11,443 nt of DNA, from positions 1-11,443 of the forward strand of contig JAUXJX010000019.1 in NCBI GenBank assembly GCA_030624545.1, in the 5' to 3' direction. Shown one piece after another: positions 1 through 7,432 of the stretch; the first letter of the stretch is position 1, and every line of letters begins with the position of its first letter. The position numbers and the translations under genes were made by a program. Below the pieces are notes generated by a model. It had not been told where the DNA came from and did no database searches. It worked only from the letters and a program-made list of their open reading frames with translations. The DNA is from Bacteroidota bacterium (GTDB lineage Bacteria; Zhuqueibacterota; JdFR-76; DREG01).

Positions 1-997
1 CGACGTCTCCCTTTTGCAGGGCCTCTTTCACCGCCCGGTGAACCAGGCCATAGACAGCCCGCTCATCCTCAAAGCGCACTTCAATTTTGGATGGGTGGAC
101 GTTAACGTCGATATGCTCCGGATCCATGTTCAAAAACAGAGAATAAAAGGGATAGCTTCCGTGCGGCAGAATGGTCCCGTACGCGCTTATGACCGCCCAA
201 TTCAAGTTCTTGTTCTGGATAAACCTGCGATTCAAAAACAGGAACTGGTCGCCCCGGCTCTGCCGAAACATATCCATATTCCCCACGAATCCATGAATTC
301 TTCTGTCGCCGCTTTCGAAATCAACACTCACCAGATTCTCTCCATATTGCTCGCCGTAAACTTGGGTTATGCGCTGCTGAAGGTCGGCCTGGGGAAGCTT
401 GTAAATTTCTTCATCATTCTTGAGGAAATGGAATGAGATTTCAGGAAAGGACAAAAAATAGCGATGCATCACCTGCAAAATATGCCGGTATTCCGCCCGG
501 TCGCTTTTCATGAATTTTCTGCGCGCGGGCGTATTGAAGAAGAGATTCTTAACAGCAATAGAGGTTCCGCAATTTCCGGCGGTTTGGCCCAGATCCTTCA
601 TAATTCCGCCGTCAAGAGTCAATTGAGTTGCAGTTGGGGAATCTTCCGTTCGGGTTCGCATTTCGACCCTGGAGACCGATCCAATTGACGCGAGTGCCTC
701 GCCTCTAAATCCCATTGTTTCGATTCTGTGCAGATCATCGGCTTCATGGATTTTGCTGGTGGAATGCCGCTCGAAGGCGAGAATGGCATCAGATTCAATC
801 ATGCCGCTCCCGTTGTCCATCACTTGGATGAGCGTCTTGCCCCCGTCCCGGACAACGACGGTAATTTCCGTCGCGCCTGCATCCAATGTGTTTTCGACTA
901 ATTCCTTTACAATAGACGATGGCCGGTCAACCACCTCCCCGGCGGCGATTTTGTTGCTGAGACTCTCGGGCAGTATTTTTATTTTACCGTCAGCCAT
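1..997 (-). CDS. mutL: DNA mismatch repair protein MutL, N-terminal part (runs off the left edge)
   Basis: MutL couples mismatch recognition by MutS to strand incision; its N-terminal half is a GHKL-type ATPase. The frame is open from an ATG at 995-997 to the window edge, giving about 332 residues that cover the ATPase and transducer domains. The C-terminal dimerisation/endonuclease region lies outside, so I cannot say whether this MutL has the metal-binding endonuclease motif. Visible motifs: NKIAAGEVVDRPSS near residues 15-28, the catalytic KELVEN at 31-36, the ATP-site DNGSGM at 61-66, GFRGEAL at 96-102, FNTPARRKF at 154-162, and DVNVHPSKIEVRF near the truncated end. Start choice: it begins with the usual short lead before the ILPESLSNKIAAGEVV block. 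The ATG overlaps the 3' end of the upstream hydrolase by 8 bp and a GGTGG lies 3 nt before it inside that gene, suggesting translational coupling. Identification is very secure. Confidence 0.96.
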   Translation of the reverse strand, partial: MADGKIKILPESLSNKIAAGEVVDRPSSIVKELVENTLDAGATEITVVVRDGGKTLIQVMDNGSGMIESDAILAFERHSTSKIHEADDLHRIETMGFRGEALASIGSVSRVEMRTRTEDSPTATQLTLDGGIMKDLGQTAGNCGTSIAVKNLFFNTPARRKFMKSDRAEYRHILQVMHRYFLSFPEISFHFLKNDEEIYKLPQADLQQRITQVYGEQYGENLVSVDFESGDRRIHGFVGNMDMFRQSRGDQFLFLNRRFIQNKNLNWAVISAYGTILPHGSYPFYSLFLNMDPEHIDVNVHPSKIEVRFEDERAVYGLVHRAVKEALQKGDV

Positions 998-1844
998 CAA
1001 CCACCATCAATTCTTCGGCCAGCTTGAACCCTTTGTCGGTCTTTTCAACTTTTGCCATGATGATATTCGGGTCATGCTCAAAGAACACGGTCCACTCCTC
1101 CTCAACAACCCGGGGAAGAATGTTCTTCTTTTCTTCCAGAGTCACGAGGGGCTGGAGATCATATCCCATGATATAGGGAAGTGGAATGTGCGCGGCAGTC
1201 GGACAAAGATCGGCGCAAAACAGCACGGCCTCCGACCCATCAGCAACCTTGATCAATTGTTGTCCAAAAGTGTGTCCGTGAACCGGAATAACGGAAATTC
1301 CCGGAAAGAGCTCCCTCTCACCCTCCAAAAGCTCCAGGCAGCCCTTTTCATATAGCGGCACGTAATTTACAGGCATAAAGCTGGCCCGATCACGATCCGA
1401 TGGCGACAGCGCCCAATCATACTGCTGCCTCTGCAGCCAGTATGTCGCATTGGGAAAGGTCGGAATGATATTCTCGTCGTCATCAATCCTGGTGGAACCG
1501 CCCGTGTGATCAAAATGAAGATGGGTCAGGATGACGTCCGTAATATCCTGATATGAAAGGCCTACCTGTTCCAGAGAATTTTCAAGTGAGAATCGACTGA
1601 AATCAACGGCGTAGATTCGATTCAGTTTTTCCGACATCTTATCCCCAATGCCGGTGTCGACCAATATCTTGCGAGCCCCGGCACGAATCAACATGCCGCG
1701 TGTGGTCATGTCAATGCGATTCTCATCATCAGGCGAGGCGACCCGTTCCCATAAAGGTTTTGGCACGACGCCAAACATGGCGCCGCCATCTAATTTGAAT
1801 CTGCCGTATTCGATTGGCGTGATCTCTATATTTCCTGCTTTCAT
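990..1844 (-). CDS. Metallo-beta-lactamase-fold hydrolase, AiiA/YtnP lactonase-like
   Basis: A 284-residue cytoplasmic metallohydrolase with no signal peptide or membrane segment. The di-metal signature HLHFDH is at 108-113 (H108, H110, D112, H113). The other expected ligands are H191 in VHGHTFG, D212 in FCADL and H257 in FFEHDP, so the site looks complete. The N-terminal GGAMFGVVPKPLW block (about 20-32) and the C-terminal FFEHDP are typical of the branch containing AHL lactonases and Bacillus YtnP. Family members hydrolyse acyl-homoserine lactones or other lactones and esters, and sequence alone does not fix the substrate; no quorum-sensing gene is nearby. The ATG at 1842-1844 has only a weak GAAGAAG ribosome-binding site. 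It sits 69 bp after the ETF-QO gene, and its end overlaps mutL by 8 bp. MBL fold is certain; a lactonase role is inference. Confidence 0.9.
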   Translation of the reverse strand: MKAGNIEITPIEYGRFKLDGGAMFGVVPKPLWERVASPDDENRIDMTTRGMLIRAGARKILVDTGIGDKMSEKLNRIYAVDFSRFSLENSLEQVGLSYQDITDVILTHLHFDHTGGSTRIDDDENIIPTFPNATYWLQRQQYDWALSPSDRDRASFMPVNYVPLYEKGCLELLEGERELFPGISVIPVHGHTFGQQLIKVADGSEAVLFCADLCPTAAHIPLPYIMGYDLQPLVTLEEKKNILPRVVEEEWTVFFEHDPNIIMAKVEKTDKGFKLAEELMVVDG

Positions 1845-1890
1845 AGTACTTCTTCAGCCTGGCTTGTGATATGGTTCATGAGTTATGAAA

Positions 1891-1909
1891 CTCGCTGCCA
1901 TCCGGCGAG
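1891..1909 (-). terminator. Weak hairpin just after the ETF-QO stop
   Basis: CTCGC (1891-1895) and GCGAG (1905-1909) form a 5-bp GC-rich stem with a 9-nt loop, directly after the ETF-QO stop codon. On the minus strand it is followed by only three T residues, so it is at best a weak terminator or an mRNA-stabilising hairpin. Transcription could continue into the hydrolase gene. Confidence 0.25.
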
Positions 1910-1913
1910 CCGA

Positions 1914-3611
1914 TCAAGTCTCTTCGTATTCCGGGCCGCTGCCTCCCTCCGGCGGAGTCAATCGCCCACCCTTGGCACCGATAGCACCGCATTGAACACA
2001 ATTGGTCGGATTTGTCTGGATCATCCTATGGCCATTTTCATCGGTTTTCCATTCATACACTTCTGCCGGACACATGTTTATCCAGGTCTCCCCAACCGCC
2101 TCGGAGACTTCGCGGTTCAGACGGATGTGGTCGGGCTGGTTGTCGCGGCTGCGATTTCCACTAGCGAACACGCTGCTCAGTTTATCGAATATGTATTTGT
2201 TGTCCGGCTTGACATATTCCTGCGCGCCCGGGCGCATCGGCGTCTCCCTGTCGAGATGGCCGCCAAACCTCCATCCTGGAAAGAGGCCGCGCGTAATGGT
2301 CATCACGCCTGCCAGCGCAGCGCCGCGGAAGAATCCATATTGGAATGCCTGCCTCATATTCCGTACCCGGTGGAGATCCTGCACGATGAAGCTCTCCCGA
2401 ACGGCCTTGTCGTAGTTTTCCAGGGCTGCTGGCTCGCTAATGTCCTGACCCGCTTTTAGCCGTTCAAAGATGGATTCTGCTGCCAGGATACCGGACCACA
2501 TTGCATAATGGATGCCTTTCAATGAGGGCACATTAACCAGTCCTGCGGCGTCTCCCAGTAGAGCCGCACCGGGAACGTGAAATCTGTCCGGAAGTGAATA
2601 ATAGCCGCCTTCAGGAATGATCTTGGCGCCCCAGCCGTTTTCCAGCCTGCTGCCCCCTTCCAGGATTTCCCTAACCCGAGGATGGCACTTTAGCTCCTGC
2701 AGCAAATCATGGGTTGATAAAGAAGAATCCGTGTAATCCAGTCCTGCCACGATGCCAATGGACACCCTGTCCTTGCCCATGGGATAAATAAAGCCGCCGC
2801 CAAATTCACGGTATTTTTTTCCTCCTCGAAGGGGCCAGCCCATGGTGTGGATGATCCGGTCCAGGGGATTCGGAACCTCCCAGACCTCTTTTACGCCGAG
2901 AGCATAGATCTGCGGATTGGACTGCATGATTCCGAAGTGATCGACCAGGGCCGGGCATAGATGACCGGATGCGCCCTCTCCCAATAGGGTGATTTTGGCA
3001 GAAATATCGGAGCCCGGCTCAAAATTGGGTAGCTCGCCGCCATCGCCGTCACGTCCTTTATCCGCCGTCCGCACGCCCTTGACACTTTCGTTTTCAACGA
3101 TAAGATGAGTGCCTGGCGTCTCATTAAGGATGACTACACCAAGTTCCTCAGCCTTTTCACCGAGCCATTTCCCAATTTTGCTGATGGAAGCCACAAAATT
3201 GCCGTGATTGCTCATGGTGGGCGGCATGAACGGAGCGCCGATTGATCCTTTCCCGGTGAGAAAATAAAGCTTGTCTTTTGCGACCGGATCATAGAATGGA
3301 AAGTCATCGTCGCTAAGGTCGGGAAAGAGTTTTCGGAATGCGATAGGATTTACGACTGCGCCGGAGAGCAAATGGGCGCCGGGATATTTACCCTTTTCAA
3401 TTACCGCAACAGGAACATCCCCCAACGCCTCCAGCAGGTCGGGAGATTCCTGCAAGAGCTGAGATAGGCGAATCGCCCCGGCAAGGCTGGCCGGACCGGC
3501 GCCGACGAACAAGACGCCGACCTCTATTCGCTCGTCGGCCGCGTCGGCAAAGCCGCAAACGAACTCACTATTTTCTACAGGCGGCCTGAAATCCGCGGGA
3601 ATATTTGACAA
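1914..3611 (-). CDS. Electron transfer flavoprotein-ubiquinone oxidoreductase (ETF-QO)
   Basis: A 565-residue protein, close to the family length. ETF-QO takes electrons from reduced electron transfer flavoprotein (fed by acyl-CoA and other dehydrogenases) and passes them to membrane quinone using FAD and one Fe-S cluster. The FAD-binding GAGPASLAGA lies at 37-46, LLGDAAGLVNVPSLKGIHYAMWSG at about 351-374, and a family-typical C-terminus follows: CPAEVYEW at 514-521, NCVQC at 537-541 and PPEGGSGPEY at 553-562. The family normally uses four cysteines (C-x24-C-x2-C-x2-C) for [4Fe-4S]. Here C514, C538 and C541 are present but the fourth position is Ile544. The chosen start is TTG at 3609-3611: GAGG lies 5 nt upstream and the reading begins shortly before the FAD motif. 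No etfA/etfB is in the window. The upstream gap of about 250 bp carries two palindromes that may be operators. Confidence 0.93.
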   Translation of the reverse strand: MSNIPADFRPPVENSEFVCGFADAADERIEVGVLFVGAGPASLAGAIRLSQLLQESPDLLEALGDVPVAVIEKGKYPGAHLLSGAVVNPIAFRKLFPDLSDDDFPFYDPVAKDKLYFLTGKGSIGAPFMPPTMSNHGNFVASISKIGKWLGEKAEELGVVILNETPGTHLIVENESVKGVRTADKGRDGDGGELPNFEPGSDISAKITLLGEGASGHLCPALVDHFGIMQSNPQIYALGVKEVWEVPNPLDRIIHTMGWPLRGGKKYREFGGGFIYPMGKDRVSIGIVAGLDYTDSSLSTHDLLQELKCHPRVREILEGGSRLENGWGAKIIPEGGYYSLPDRFHVPGAALLGDAAGLVNVPSLKGIHYAMWSGILAAESIFERLKAGQDISEPAALENYDKAVRESFIVQDLHRVRNMRQAFQYGFFRGAALAGVMTITRGLFPGWRFGGHLDRETPMRPGAQEYVKPDNKYIFDKLSSVFASGNRSRDNQPDHIRLNREVSEAVGETWINMCPAEVYEWKTDENGHRMIQTNPTNCVQCGAIGAKGGRLTPPEGGSGPEYEET

Positions 3612-3626
3612 ATTGGCCTCAATGTT

Positions 3627-3638
3627 GTTCGCATGAAC
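3627..3638. promoter_or_regulatory. Inverted repeat GTTC-N4-GAAC, candidate operator (copy 1)
   Basis: The sequence GTTCGCATGAAC lies 16 bp upstream of the ETF-QO start codon, close to its ribosome-binding site. Its near-identical partner lies 125 bp further upstream at 3752-3763. The conserved core of both copies is GTTC-R-CATGAAC. A repressor site for the ETF-QO gene is inferred from position and duplication. No regulator gene is visible in the window. Confidence 0.35.
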
Positions 3639-3751
3639 TATTCAAGCCAGGCATTTGCATTTTCGGATCATCTAAGTTTCAGTTGCAGGTTTTCATAAGT
3701 AACTGCCATTGATGTCTTTTTGGACAGCCGCCTATTCGCACGTTTGTAAAA

Positions 3752-3763
3752 GTTCACATGAAC
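3752..3763. promoter_or_regulatory. Inverted repeat GTTCA-CA-TGAAC mirror site, candidate operator (copy 2)
   Basis: GTTCACATGAAC is a perfect palindrome with 5-bp arms around a 2-bp centre, in the gap between rny and the ETF-QO gene. It differs from the copy at 3627-3638 by one base. A spacing of 125 bp is close to a whole number of helical turns, which would suit looping by one regulator, but this is inference. Confidence 0.35.
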
Positions 3764-3863
3764 CACATTTTCCTGATCAAGACACGGACCTGTCGCGCTT
3801 ATGCGAAACAGAATCGCAATATTCGAGTCAATATGGCAGTCACGAAAGCCCAATGGACAGATT

Positions 3864-5414
3864 CTAAGTGGTTTGTACGGAGCGAGTCTCGCGAATGACT
3901 GTAACCTTAATATGACCGGGATACTCCATTTCCGCCTGAATTTTCTTCGCGATTTCGGCGGACATCAAGAACGCTTCCTCATCAGACACCTTTTGGGGTT
4001 CCACGATTACGCGGATTTCCCTTCCGGCGGAGATGGCAAAAGCTTTGGACACACCGGGAAAAGAATCCGCCAGCTTTTCCAGGCTTTCAATTCTTCTTAC
4101 ATAGATTTCGAGAGTTTCCCGCCGGGCCCCTGGCCGGGATCCGGATATGGAATCCGCTGCCGAAACCAATACGGAAATCGGATTGTCCTTGGCTTCGTCC
4201 TCGTGATGCGAAGCAATGGCATTAATAACAACGGGATGTTCCTTGTATTTTTGGGCCAATTCGACTCCGAGTTGAGTATGAGTACTGTCGGAATCCTGGC
4301 TGACGGCCTTGCCTATGTCGTGGAACAATCCGGCGCGCTTGGCCAGTTTTATGTCAAAACCCAATTCGGCGGCCATGGCGCCACAAAGGAAAGCAACCTC
4401 TTTCGAATGATTCAGGACATTCTGACCATAGCTTGTACGATATTTTAATCTGCCCAGGACCTTTATCATTTCCGGATGAACGTCCCGCAGTCCCAATTCC
4501 TTCAGTGAATCCGTTCCGGCCTTCCATATCATCTGCTCTATTTCTTTTTCGCACTTGCGCACCACCTCTTCAACCCTTTGTGGACTGATCTTGCCCCCCT
4601 TGATCAGTTTGTCCAAAGCCATTCGGGCAATTTCGCGCTTCACCGGATCGAACGACGAGAGCACCACGGCCTCCGGTGTATCGTCCACGATGATCTTTAC
4701 GCCGGTGAGGTTTTCGAACGCTTTGATGTTGCGTCCGTCTCTACCGATAATCCGGCCTTTCATTTCATCCGATTCCAGGTTAACTACGGCGACCGTCGTC
4801 TCGGTGGTATGGTCGGAAGCGACCTTCTCGATCACCTTGGTGATAACGTTCTTTGCCTCTCTGACCGCGTTCTCCTTCGCCTCTTCGATAATAATCTTGG
4901 AGATTTTGGCTCCTTCCAGCCTCGTGTCTTTTTCTATGTTGGCCAGCAGCATCTCTTTGGCTTCTTCAAGGGGCATTTGGGTGATCGTCTCTAGTTTTTC
5001 ATTCTGGACCTTTATGATCTGCTTTAGCTCATTCTGCAGCTTCTCCTGGTTTTCCCTCATCTTTCCGAGCTCTTGTTCCCGGTTTTGCAGATCACGATCC
5101 TTCACTGCCAGAGCTTCCTCCTGCTCTTTAAGTGCTTTCTCCTTTTGCAGCAGCGTCTGGTCCAATTCTTCAAGCGTGGATTCTCTTTCGTGGTATTCCC
5201 TCTCAAGATTCTCACGCAAACGATATCTTTCTTCTTTGGCTCTCAGGAGGATATCATTCTTCGACTTCTCCGCCTCCGCTTCTGCCTCGCGGAGTATCTC
5301 GCTCGCATGGGTACTTGCTTTCCCGACATTCTGCTTCCGGTAGAATTCGCTTAACAACCAGCCGCCAACGAATAATATTCCGCCTCCGGCTATCATTGCA
5401 CCAATTTCGATCAC
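3864..5414 (-). CDS. rny: Ribonuclease Y, membrane-anchored endoribonuclease
   Basis: RNase Y starts mRNA decay by endonucleolytic cuts and is tethered to the inner face of the membrane. The 516-residue protein has the full family architecture: an N-terminal membrane segment (about 3-22); a long charged coiled coil (about 30-160) rich in E, K and Q; a KH domain with GRIIGRDGRNI at 220-230; and an HD domain with LNHSKE around H336, FHDIGK with H365-D366, SHHEDE with H403-H404, and D421. The start is GTG at 5412-5414, with AAGAGG (5421-5426) 6 nt upstream; the nearby ATGs are out of frame. It lies 68 bp after def in the same direction, so the two are probably co-transcribed from the def promoter. 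The identification is secure. Confidence 0.97.
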   Translation of the reverse strand: MIEIGAMIAGGGILFVGGWLLSEFYRKQNVGKASTHASEILREAEAEAEKSKNDILLRAKEERYRLRENLEREYHERESTLEELDQTLLQKEKALKEQEEALAVKDRDLQNREQELGKMRENQEKLQNELKQIIKVQNEKLETITQMPLEEAKEMLLANIEKDTRLEGAKISKIIIEEAKENAVREAKNVITKVIEKVASDHTTETTVAVVNLESDEMKGRIIGRDGRNIKAFENLTGVKIIVDDTPEAVVLSSFDPVKREIARMALDKLIKGGKISPQRVEEVVRKCEKEIEQMIWKAGTDSLKELGLRDVHPEMIKVLGRLKYRTSYGQNVLNHSKEVAFLCGAMAAELGFDIKLAKRAGLFHDIGKAVSQDSDSTHTQLGVELAQKYKEHPVVINAIASHHEDEAKDNPISVLVSAADSISGSRPGARRETLEIYVRRIESLEKLADSFPGVSKAFAISAGREIRVIVEPQKVSDEEAFLMSAEIAKKIQAEMEYPGHIKVTVIRETRSVQTT

Positions 5415-5482
5415 ATCATACCTCTTGCAGTGAAAGATTCAGATTCATCAACCAATCATCGAACGCATTGCCTGGATTGTTT

Positions 5483-6001
5483 CTAAGAGCTTGCAGCGAG
5501 GCTTTCTTTTTCAAGCGCCCGTAATTGGTCTTTGACCATGATTTTTTTTACAGGAGAGAGATAGTCTACGAAGAGCTTACCTTCAAAATGGTCGACTTCG
5601 TGGAGAATGACGCGGCCCAGCAACCCATCGGCGCGGAATCGCACCACGTTCCCCTCCAGATCTAAAGCCTCGAGATCAAAGGATTCAGCCCTCTTTACGT
5701 CTTCGCGGACATCCGGAATACTCAGGCACCCCTCTTCCATCGTGGATGTGCCGGATTGATTCCTGATTGACGGATTAATGAAGACCATGGGGTTGGGACC
5801 CTCCTGCTCCTGGGTATCTGCAACAAACAGCCTTTTCCCTATACCTACTTGTGGGGCAGCAAGGCCGATCCCACTATTCTCATACATGATCTCTATCATG
5901 TCGGCTGCCAATTCCTTGATCTCGTCGTCGATTTCGTCCACCGGTTCTGCAACCTCTCTCAGGCACGGGTCTCCATAAATCCTGATTCTCAGTGATGCCA
6001 T
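5483..6001 (-). CDS. def: Peptide deformylase
   Basis: This removes the formyl group from the N-terminal formyl-methionine of new proteins, using a metal (Fe2+ or Zn2+) in the cytoplasm. At 172 residues it has the normal length, and all three signature motifs are in order: GIGLAAPQVG at 44-53; EEGCLSIP at 89-96 with metal ligand C92; and HEVDH at 134-138 with ligands H134 and H138 and catalytic E135. The residue after HEVDH is Phe where Leu is more usual, a mild variant. The ATG at 5999-6001 is preceded by AGGAG (6006-6010). A sigma-70-like promoter candidate lies about 55 bp upstream. rny follows after 68 bp. No fmt gene, a frequent partner of def, is present in the window. Confidence 0.97.
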   Translation of the reverse strand: MASLRIRIYGDPCLREVAEPVDEIDDEIKELAADMIEIMYENSGIGLAAPQVGIGKRLFVADTQEQEGPNPMVFINPSIRNQSGTSTMEEGCLSIPDVREDVKRAESFDLEALDLEGNVVRFRADGLLGRVILHEVDHFEGKLFVDYLSPVKKIMVKDQLRALEKESLAASS

Positions 6002-6055
6002 CCAACTCCTGTTCCCTTTGCAATAATTTAGAAATCTTCAAATTTTTGACGTTCT

Positions 6056-6084
6056 AAAATAACCAATAATGTTACACATTTCAA
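6056..6084 (-). promoter_or_regulatory. Candidate sigma-70 promoter for def-rny
   Basis: On the minus strand, TTGAAA (6079-6084, 5 of 6 matches to TTGACA) and TATTTT (6056-6061, 4 of 6 matches to TATAAT) are separated by exactly 17 bp. This would start transcription about 50 nt before the def ATG. It is the best-matching promoter I found by eye in the window. The surroundings are AT-rich, so a chance match is possible. Confidence 0.45.
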
Positions 6085-6153
6085 GCCAATTAATCCGGCC
6101 AAACACCCCGGGTGCGTATGAAACGAGCCTTTTGGATGATACAAACCACGAAA

Positions 6154-6195
6154 GTTGCTCCGGTATGTTCAGAGATTCGCATAGGTCGGGGCAAC
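6154..6195 (-). terminator. Hairpin downstream of queG, possible terminator
   Basis: GTTGCTCCG (6154-6162) and CGGGGCAAC (6187-6195) can form a 9-bp stem with one wobble pair. An inner TATG/CATA pairing can extend it. It begins about 40 nt after the queG stop. On the minus strand the stem is followed by TTTCG, so the T tract is poor. It may terminate the queG transcript or only protect its 3' end. Confidence 0.35.
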
Positions 6196-6233
6196 CGGCA
6201 TAGAGCCGAGTTTTGCTCAAATTCGAGATCTCT

Positions 6234-7289
6234 TCAGGCTCTCTCTCTTATTTGTTTGATCGCCCAGTCACGGGTTTCCCGGAGGATCTCATCACCGTCC
6301 ACGCTTATTTCGTCAAGCAGCGGCAGAAAATCGGAATTACCCTTGTTTCCGATCACGATAAAAAGATTCCGCAAAAGGCCGGCCTGTTTTGGGCGTTTTA
6401 GCGGGCTTTTTGGAAACGCATCAGGATAATGTTTCATAATTCTGTCCGCCAGGCTGCCGAATGTTGGATGAAACATGTAGGCTCTCGGCATGAATTCGCT
6501 TTCTTGGCTGAGAGGCGATTTTACGTTCCATGGGCAGACCTCCTGGCAAATGTCACAGCCAAAGATATGATGACCCATATCAGCTCGAATAGATTCGGGG
6601 ATAGTGCCGTGGTTTTCTATGGTATGGTAGGAGATGCACTTTCTGCTGTCCACAACGCCGTCCGCAACGATCGCATTTGTCGGACACGCATCGATGCAGC
6701 GAGTACAGCTCCCGCAGAAGTCCGGAATTTCCCGGTCCGGTTCAAGTGCGAGGTCCGTTAGTATTTCCCCGATAAAGAAATATGAGCCATGTTTTGGATT
6801 AATTAAGCAGCTGTTCTTTCCGAACCAGCCCAGACCCGCGTGGTAAGCGAACGTCCTTTCCAGAACCGGGCCGGTATCCACATAGCAACGGTGGCTGAAT
6901 GGCTGGGGCAATTCGATGCTCATTCGTCCGACTAGGTCGCCAAGCTTCTCCCCCACAATGTAGTGATAATCCTTACCCCAGGCATATCGCGAGACCCAGG
7001 CGTGGTTCGTGGAATTCATGTCAATCGAACGATCCGGATTGGTGTTGTAAAGGAGGCCACATGAAATTACCGATTTAGCGCCGGGAAGGACTTCATCCGG
7101 GTTAATACGAGGTGAGGTTTTGTCGGTTAGATAGGACATGTCAGCCCCGTAGCCTGATTCTACCCAATTCAGAAAGGCAGCCATTTCAGGATACTCCTGC
7201 ACTCTTGCCACACCGACAAGATCGAAACCTACCTCGATCGCAATATTCTTGATTTTTTCTTTGAGGTCTCTCATGTGGCTTGAAAGCAA
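6234..7289 (-). CDS. queG: Epoxyqueuosine reductase QueG
   Basis: QueG carries out the last step of queuosine synthesis, reducing epoxyqueuosine in the tRNA anticodon loop with cobalamin and two [4Fe-4S] clusters. The 351-residue protein shows CYVDTGPVLERTFAYHAGLGWFGKN-type sequence (about 135-159) with the likely proton donor D138. Two ferredoxin-like clusters follow: CGSCTRCIDACP (C192, C195, C198, C202) and CDICQEVCPWN (C245, C248, C252), with a further C218 between. The C-terminal HEAT-like part is short. Start: TTG at 7287-7289 has GGAG 9 nt upstream, while the ATG at 7272-7274 (Met6) has no good site, so I take the TTG; the 5-residue difference does not affect the domains. No queA or tgt is near. 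It follows the methionine fusion gene after about 140 bp. Confidence 0.95.
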   Translation of the reverse strand: MLSSHMRDLKEKIKNIAIEVGFDLVGVARVQEYPEMAAFLNWVESGYGADMSYLTDKTSPRINPDEVLPGAKSVISCGLLYNTNPDRSIDMNSTNHAWVSRYAWGKDYHYIVGEKLGDLVGRMSIELPQPFSHRCYVDTGPVLERTFAYHAGLGWFGKNSCLINPKHGSYFFIGEILTDLALEPDREIPDFCGSCTRCIDACPTNAIVADGVVDSRKCISYHTIENHGTIPESIRADMGHHIFGCDICQEVCPWNVKSPLSQESEFMPRAYMFHPTFGSLADRIMKHYPDAFPKSPLKRPKQAGLLRNLFIVIGNKGNSDFLPLLDEISVDGDEILRETRDWAIKQIRERA

Positions 7290-7298
7290 TTTCGCCCG

Positions 7299-7302
7299 CT
7301 CC
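7299..7302 (-). promoter_or_regulatory. Ribosome-binding site favouring the TTG start of queG
   Basis: GGAG on the minus strand lies 9 nt before TTG (7287-7289) and 24 nt before the in-frame ATG (7272-7274). This is the reason for choosing the longer reading. The evidence is moderate because GGAG is short. Confidence 0.4.
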
Positions 7303-7354
7303 GGATGGAAGTTTCAATTTTGATGCAGATGGGAGACATTCGTCTTCGCAAATG

Positions 7355-7367
7355 TGACCATTGGTCA
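7355..7367. promoter_or_regulatory. Perfect 13-bp palindrome TGACCA-T-TGGTCA upstream of queG
   Basis: Two 6-bp arms flank a single central base, 66 bp upstream of the queG start codon and in the gap after the methionine fusion gene. The shape and position fit a binding site for a dimeric regulator of queG. No matching regulator is visible. The centre is too tight to form an RNA hairpin. Confidence 0.35.
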
Positions 7368-7432
7368 ATTTTAGCGCGGAAAGAACATCTGATTGGCTGG
7401 TTCAGGCCGCGAATTTCTTCAACAGGCCATTT

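Noticed and set aside
3627..3763. LexA/SOS boxes
   Set aside because: Gram-positive-type LexA boxes read GAAC-N4-GTTC; these sites have the arms in the opposite order (GTTC-N4-GAAC).
3668..3853. Possible 61-residue minus-strand gene between rny and ETF-QO
   Set aside because: It starts with TTG, has no ribosome-binding site, shows no recognisable motif, and covers one of the palindromes. It is probably a chance open frame.
4555..5343. Long plus-strand frame (262 residues), very rich in Ser and Phe
   Set aside because: It is antisense to the Glu/Lys/Arg-rich coiled coil of RNase Y; the odd composition is the mirror of that region.
6038..6220. Possible 60-residue minus-strand gene between queG and def
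   Set aside because: TTG start without a ribosome-binding site, no recognisable sequence, and it overlaps the hairpin and the def promoter candidate.
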